Positions 6,278 through 8,208 of a DNA stretch of 8,208 nt are shown in pieces; position 1 is the stretch's first letter, and every line of letters begins with the position of its first letter. The notes under the pieces are model-generated. The model was not told the DNA's origin and did not search any database. It saw only the letters and a list, made by a program, of their open reading frames with translations. A program made the translations under genes and the position numbers. Origin of the DNA: Verrucomicrobiota bacterium (GTDB lineage Bacteria; Verrucomicrobiota; Kiritimatiellia; B70-G9). Location: the NCBI GenBank assembly GCA_003641465.1, contig QNAJ01000052.1, positions 1 to 8,208 of the forward strand, written 5' to 3'.

Positions 6278-6456
6278 GCCCGCGCCTTTATTCCTTAATA
6301 TAGGCGACACGACAGGTAGGACGGCGGGGCAGGCTCTCCTCGGCGTCTCCGTCACCCTTCATCAGGAGAGGTCAGGTAACTCAGGAGTCGGCGGCATTCG
6401 CCGGACGCACCGGGAAAGCGGCTCACTACGATAGTACTCCGCGCCGCACTCGACCA
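6278..6456. other. Convergent intergenic region with two hairpins
   Basis: This gap lies between the converging recR and rluA-like genes. CTCTCCT (6334-6340) is perfectly complementary to AGGAGAG (6364-6370) across 23 bases, and CGGCG (6389-6393) pairs with CGCCG (6399-6403) around a five-base loop. Neither is followed by a T-run on either strand. They are plausible transcription-end structures for the two converging units. No tRNA or SRP RNA signature was found on either strand. Confidence 0.45.
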
Positions 6457-7404
6457 TCACTCCGAGTTCAGTCGATCCAGGATGCGCCGAAGTTCCGGCG
6501 GCAGAGGCGACCGGATATGAATCTTCCGTCCGTCGGCGGGATGCCGGAAAACGATTCCGGTTGCGTGCAGGAAATGGCGCCGCATTGAGGAAGTACCGTC
6601 AGTCCGGAGTCCCCCGTAGAGCTGATCCCCGACCACAGGAAATCCGGCCGCCGCCAACTGGCAGCGGATCTGATGAGTCACGCCGGTGGTGATCCGGATG
6701 TCGAGCAGGGCATGGGACGCATATCGGGCCGCCACCCGAAAACGCGTCTCGGCCCACATCCAGCGCCGGCCGGAATCGGTCCGCGGAGAAGGTGCCGCGA
6801 TCATCCTTCCGGGACGGGAACGATCATGCGCCAGGTATCCGGAAAGTACGCCCTGGGCCGGCGGATGCCCCCATACCAGAGCAGCATATTCCTTGGTAAC
6901 CATATGTCGGCGGAACTGTTCGCGCAGTCGCCCATGCGCGGCCGCCGAACGGGCTGCCAGTACAACGCCGGATGTGTCCCCGTCGAGGCGATGCACAAAG
7001 GCGGGGAAAAAGGGATCCCCGATTCCCGCGCACTCGGGATAGCGGGCCACCAGGGCACTGGCCAGAGTATGGGACTCGCCCACGCGCACAGGATGCACCG
7101 GCCATCCCGCCGGCTTGTCCACGGCGATCAGCCAGTCGTCCTCGTAGAGCACTTGCAACGGGAGGTCTTTTCGTGGAATGATGCGCCGATCGGAAACTTC
7201 ATACAATCGCTCCACCTCGATCACATCACCTGCGGCCAGGCTGTGGGAGGGCGCGCAACGCCGTCCATTCACCCGTATCCAGTCATTTGCAAACGCCATG
7301 CGGATCAGCGAACGGGAGCTGCCCGGAAACGTGTCGGCCACTACCAGGTCGGCCCGTTTCCCGGCCTGCTCCGCGCCGACTCTTATCCTGCAGTCCGTGA
7401 TCAC
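6457..7404 (-). CDS. RluA-family pseudouridine synthase
   Basis: The 315-residue protein has the two-domain layout of RluC/RluD-type enzymes, which isomerise specific uridines in RNA (usually 23S rRNA) to pseudouridine. An S4 RNA-binding domain occupies about residues 12-66 (AGKRADLVVADTFPGSSRSLIRMAFANDWIRVNG). The catalytic domain contains YEDDWLIAVDKPAGWPVHP (87-105), HRLDGDTSG (138-146) with the catalytic aspartate D141, KEYAALVWG (171-179), THQIRCQLAAAGFPVVGDQLYGG (243-265) and HFLHA (277-281). The usual arginine before THQIR (GR-THQIR) is valine here (V242). Which position is modified cannot be told from sequence. Translation probably starts at the GTG 7402-7404. GGGAGG about 11 bases upstream is the best ribosome binding site, and a stop precedes it in frame with no ATG. 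The gene begins 22 bp after the radical SAM gene and is probably co-transcribed with it. Confidence 0.93.
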   Translation of the reverse strand: MITDCRIRVGAEQAGKRADLVVADTFPGSSRSLIRMAFANDWIRVNGRRCAPSHSLAAGDVIEVERLYEVSDRRIIPRKDLPLQVLYEDDWLIAVDKPAGWPVHPVRVGESHTLASALVARYPECAGIGDPFFPAFVHRLDGDTSGVVLAARSAAAHGRLREQFRRHMVTKEYAALVWGHPPAQGVLSGYLAHDRSRPGRMIAAPSPRTDSGRRWMWAETRFRVAARYASHALLDIRITTGVTHQIRCQLAAAGFPVVGDQLYGGLRTDGTSSMRRHFLHATGIVFRHPADGRKIHIRSPLPPELRRILDRLNSE

Positions 7405-7426
7405 CGGACAGGAGACCTCCCGAGTC

Positions 7427-8208
7427 TCATCCTCCGAGGACTCTCAGGCTTCTCTCGGGACATACCGATCCCCTCGCCGGTTTGAACAGGACGGCCGCGC
7501 GCAAAGCCGCCTCGGCTCCCAGCTCTCTGACACTGAACGCGAGTCGAGAAAAAAGACAGGGCCGAATGAGCCCATCGGCGGTGAAGCGAACGCGGTTGCA
7601 TATTTCGCATCGGCCGCCGATGCCGTTGATCACGGGGTAGAAGACGCCGCAGTGCGGTACCATTCGGCGTATGTACCGCACGGTCAGTCCCCTGGCTGCC
7701 GCGAACCGGGCCACTTCCCGGGCGGCCGGCTCGTCCGGGTCGTGGTCTACTACGCAGTTGAGCTTCACCGGGACAAGGCCGGCCGCGACGGCCGCCTCAA
7801 TCCCGCGCAACACCGGCTCGACATCGCCTCCGGTGATCCTCCGGTACCGGTCGGGACTCACCGCATCAAGACTCACGTTGACCCGCGTAAGCCCGGCCGC
7901 GGCAAGCTGGTGTGCCCGCTGCTCCAGGAAAGTACCGTTGGTCGTCAGACAGATCTCCTTCAGGCCGGGAATGGCGGCCAGCCGGGAAACCAACTGGACT
8001 ATGTCTTCCCGGAGAAGCGGCTCGCCCCCGGTGAGTCGGATCTTCCGGAAACCGAGCCGTGCAGCCGCCTGCGCCACATTGATCAGAAGGTCGGCGGGCG
8101 GCGCGGGTATACGCCGTTGTGCCCCGGGGCAGTAGATACAGTTTAGATTGCAGTCCGCCGTGACGGACATCCGCAAGTAATCAATGACCCGGCCGAACCT
8201 GTCACGCA
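7427..8208 (-). CDS. MoaA-like radical SAM protein, shortened (N-terminus outside window)
   Basis: The frame stays open to the right edge, so the true start is missing. The TTG near 8176 is not the start, because the residues before it (DRFGRVIDYLRMSVT) are the conserved MoaA lead-in. In the visible 259 residues the radical SAM cluster motif CNLNCIYC gives C19, C23 and C26, and LTGGEPLLR (58-66) binds SAM. NVSLDAV follows at 110-116. A second cluster motif C200-x2-C203-x13-C217 with CNRVRFTADG is typical of MoaA, and the end LRVLGG matches its C-terminal GG. MoaA converts GTP to the cyclic-pyranopterin precursor in molybdenum-cofactor synthesis. Here only 17 residues separate RYIRRM (177-182) from C200, where MoaA usually has about 60, so the conserved GPA segment is absent. 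SVTADCN also departs from SVTDRCN. No other moa gene is visible. It may be a minimal MoaA or a relative with another substrate. Confidence 0.82.
   Translation of the reverse strand, partial: RDRFGRVIDYLRMSVTADCNLNCIYCPGAQRRIPAPPADLLINVAQAAARLGFRKIRLTGGEPLLREDIVQLVSRLAAIPGLKEICLTTNGTFLEQRAHQLAAAGLTRVNVSLDAVSPDRYRRITGGDVEPVLRGIEAAVAAGLVPVKLNCVVDHDPDEPAAREVARFAAARGLTVRYIRRMVPHCGVFYPVINGIGGRCEICNRVRFTADGLIRPCLFSRLAFSVRELGAEAALRAAVLFKPARGSVCPERSLRVLGG

Noticed and set aside
5345..6355. Minus-strand open frame of 336 codons opposite ybaB and recR
   Set aside because: It is the shadow of two well-identified genes and has no recognisable motifs.
6278..6456. A tRNA-Ser-like string on the minus strand and an SRP-RNA-like GGTCAGGT on the plus strand
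   Set aside because: No T-arm, anticodon stem or acceptor pairing could be formed, and the conserved SRP apical motif GGAAGGAAGCAGC is absent.

Overview
The window holds four features of ordinary housekeeping biology and one accessory stretch. The DNA is GC-rich. The partial secreted protein at the left edge has a Verrucomicrobiota/Kiritimatiellota-like build: a signal peptide, a short domain ending in FYRVRRVP, calcium-binding DxDxDG repeats, a glycine linker, a parallel beta-helix and a DYHL...SPCIDAG ending. Together with the long palindrome-rich intergenic DNA this points to a PVC-superphylum bacterium. The placement is an inference, because no rRNA or marker phylogeny can be run here.

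Layout from left to right. On the minus strand, 1-1582 is the first 527 codons of a large secreted beta-helix protein whose C-terminus lies outside the window. Next, 1583-2505 is about 920 bases without a convincing gene. It contains several GC-rich hairpins and, at 2243-2486, an array of TTCCAA-N3-TTGGAA palindromes spaced 31-32 bp apart, bracketed by two copies of a 31-bp hairpin module. The array ends just beyond the surE stop codon. surE (minus, 2506-3291) encodes a survival-type nucleotidase.

Divergent from surE is the conserved recombination/replication cluster dnaX (3506-5323), ybaB/ebfC (5352-5669) and recR (5666-6277). The gaps are 28 bp and then a 4-bp ATGA overlap, so this is almost certainly one operon. 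It makes the clamp-loader subunit, a nucleoid-associated protein and the RecFOR-pathway protein RecR.

Convergent to recR, after 179 bp of noncoding DNA, are two minus-strand genes that are probably co-transcribed: a MoaA-like radical SAM protein (7427-8208, N-terminus cut by the window edge) and an RluA-family pseudouridine synthase (6457-7404). The MoaA-like protein keeps both Fe-S cluster cysteine motifs and the C-terminal GG. It lacks most of the segment that normally separates the second-cluster motif from the barrel, so its function as a GTP 3',8-cyclase is uncertain.

The most notable items are the helically phased palindrome array with its inserted hairpins, the long structured noncoding stretch ahead of the beta-helix gene, and the shortened MoaA homologue. 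I found no CRISPR array, insertion sequence, tRNA, rRNA or phage gene.
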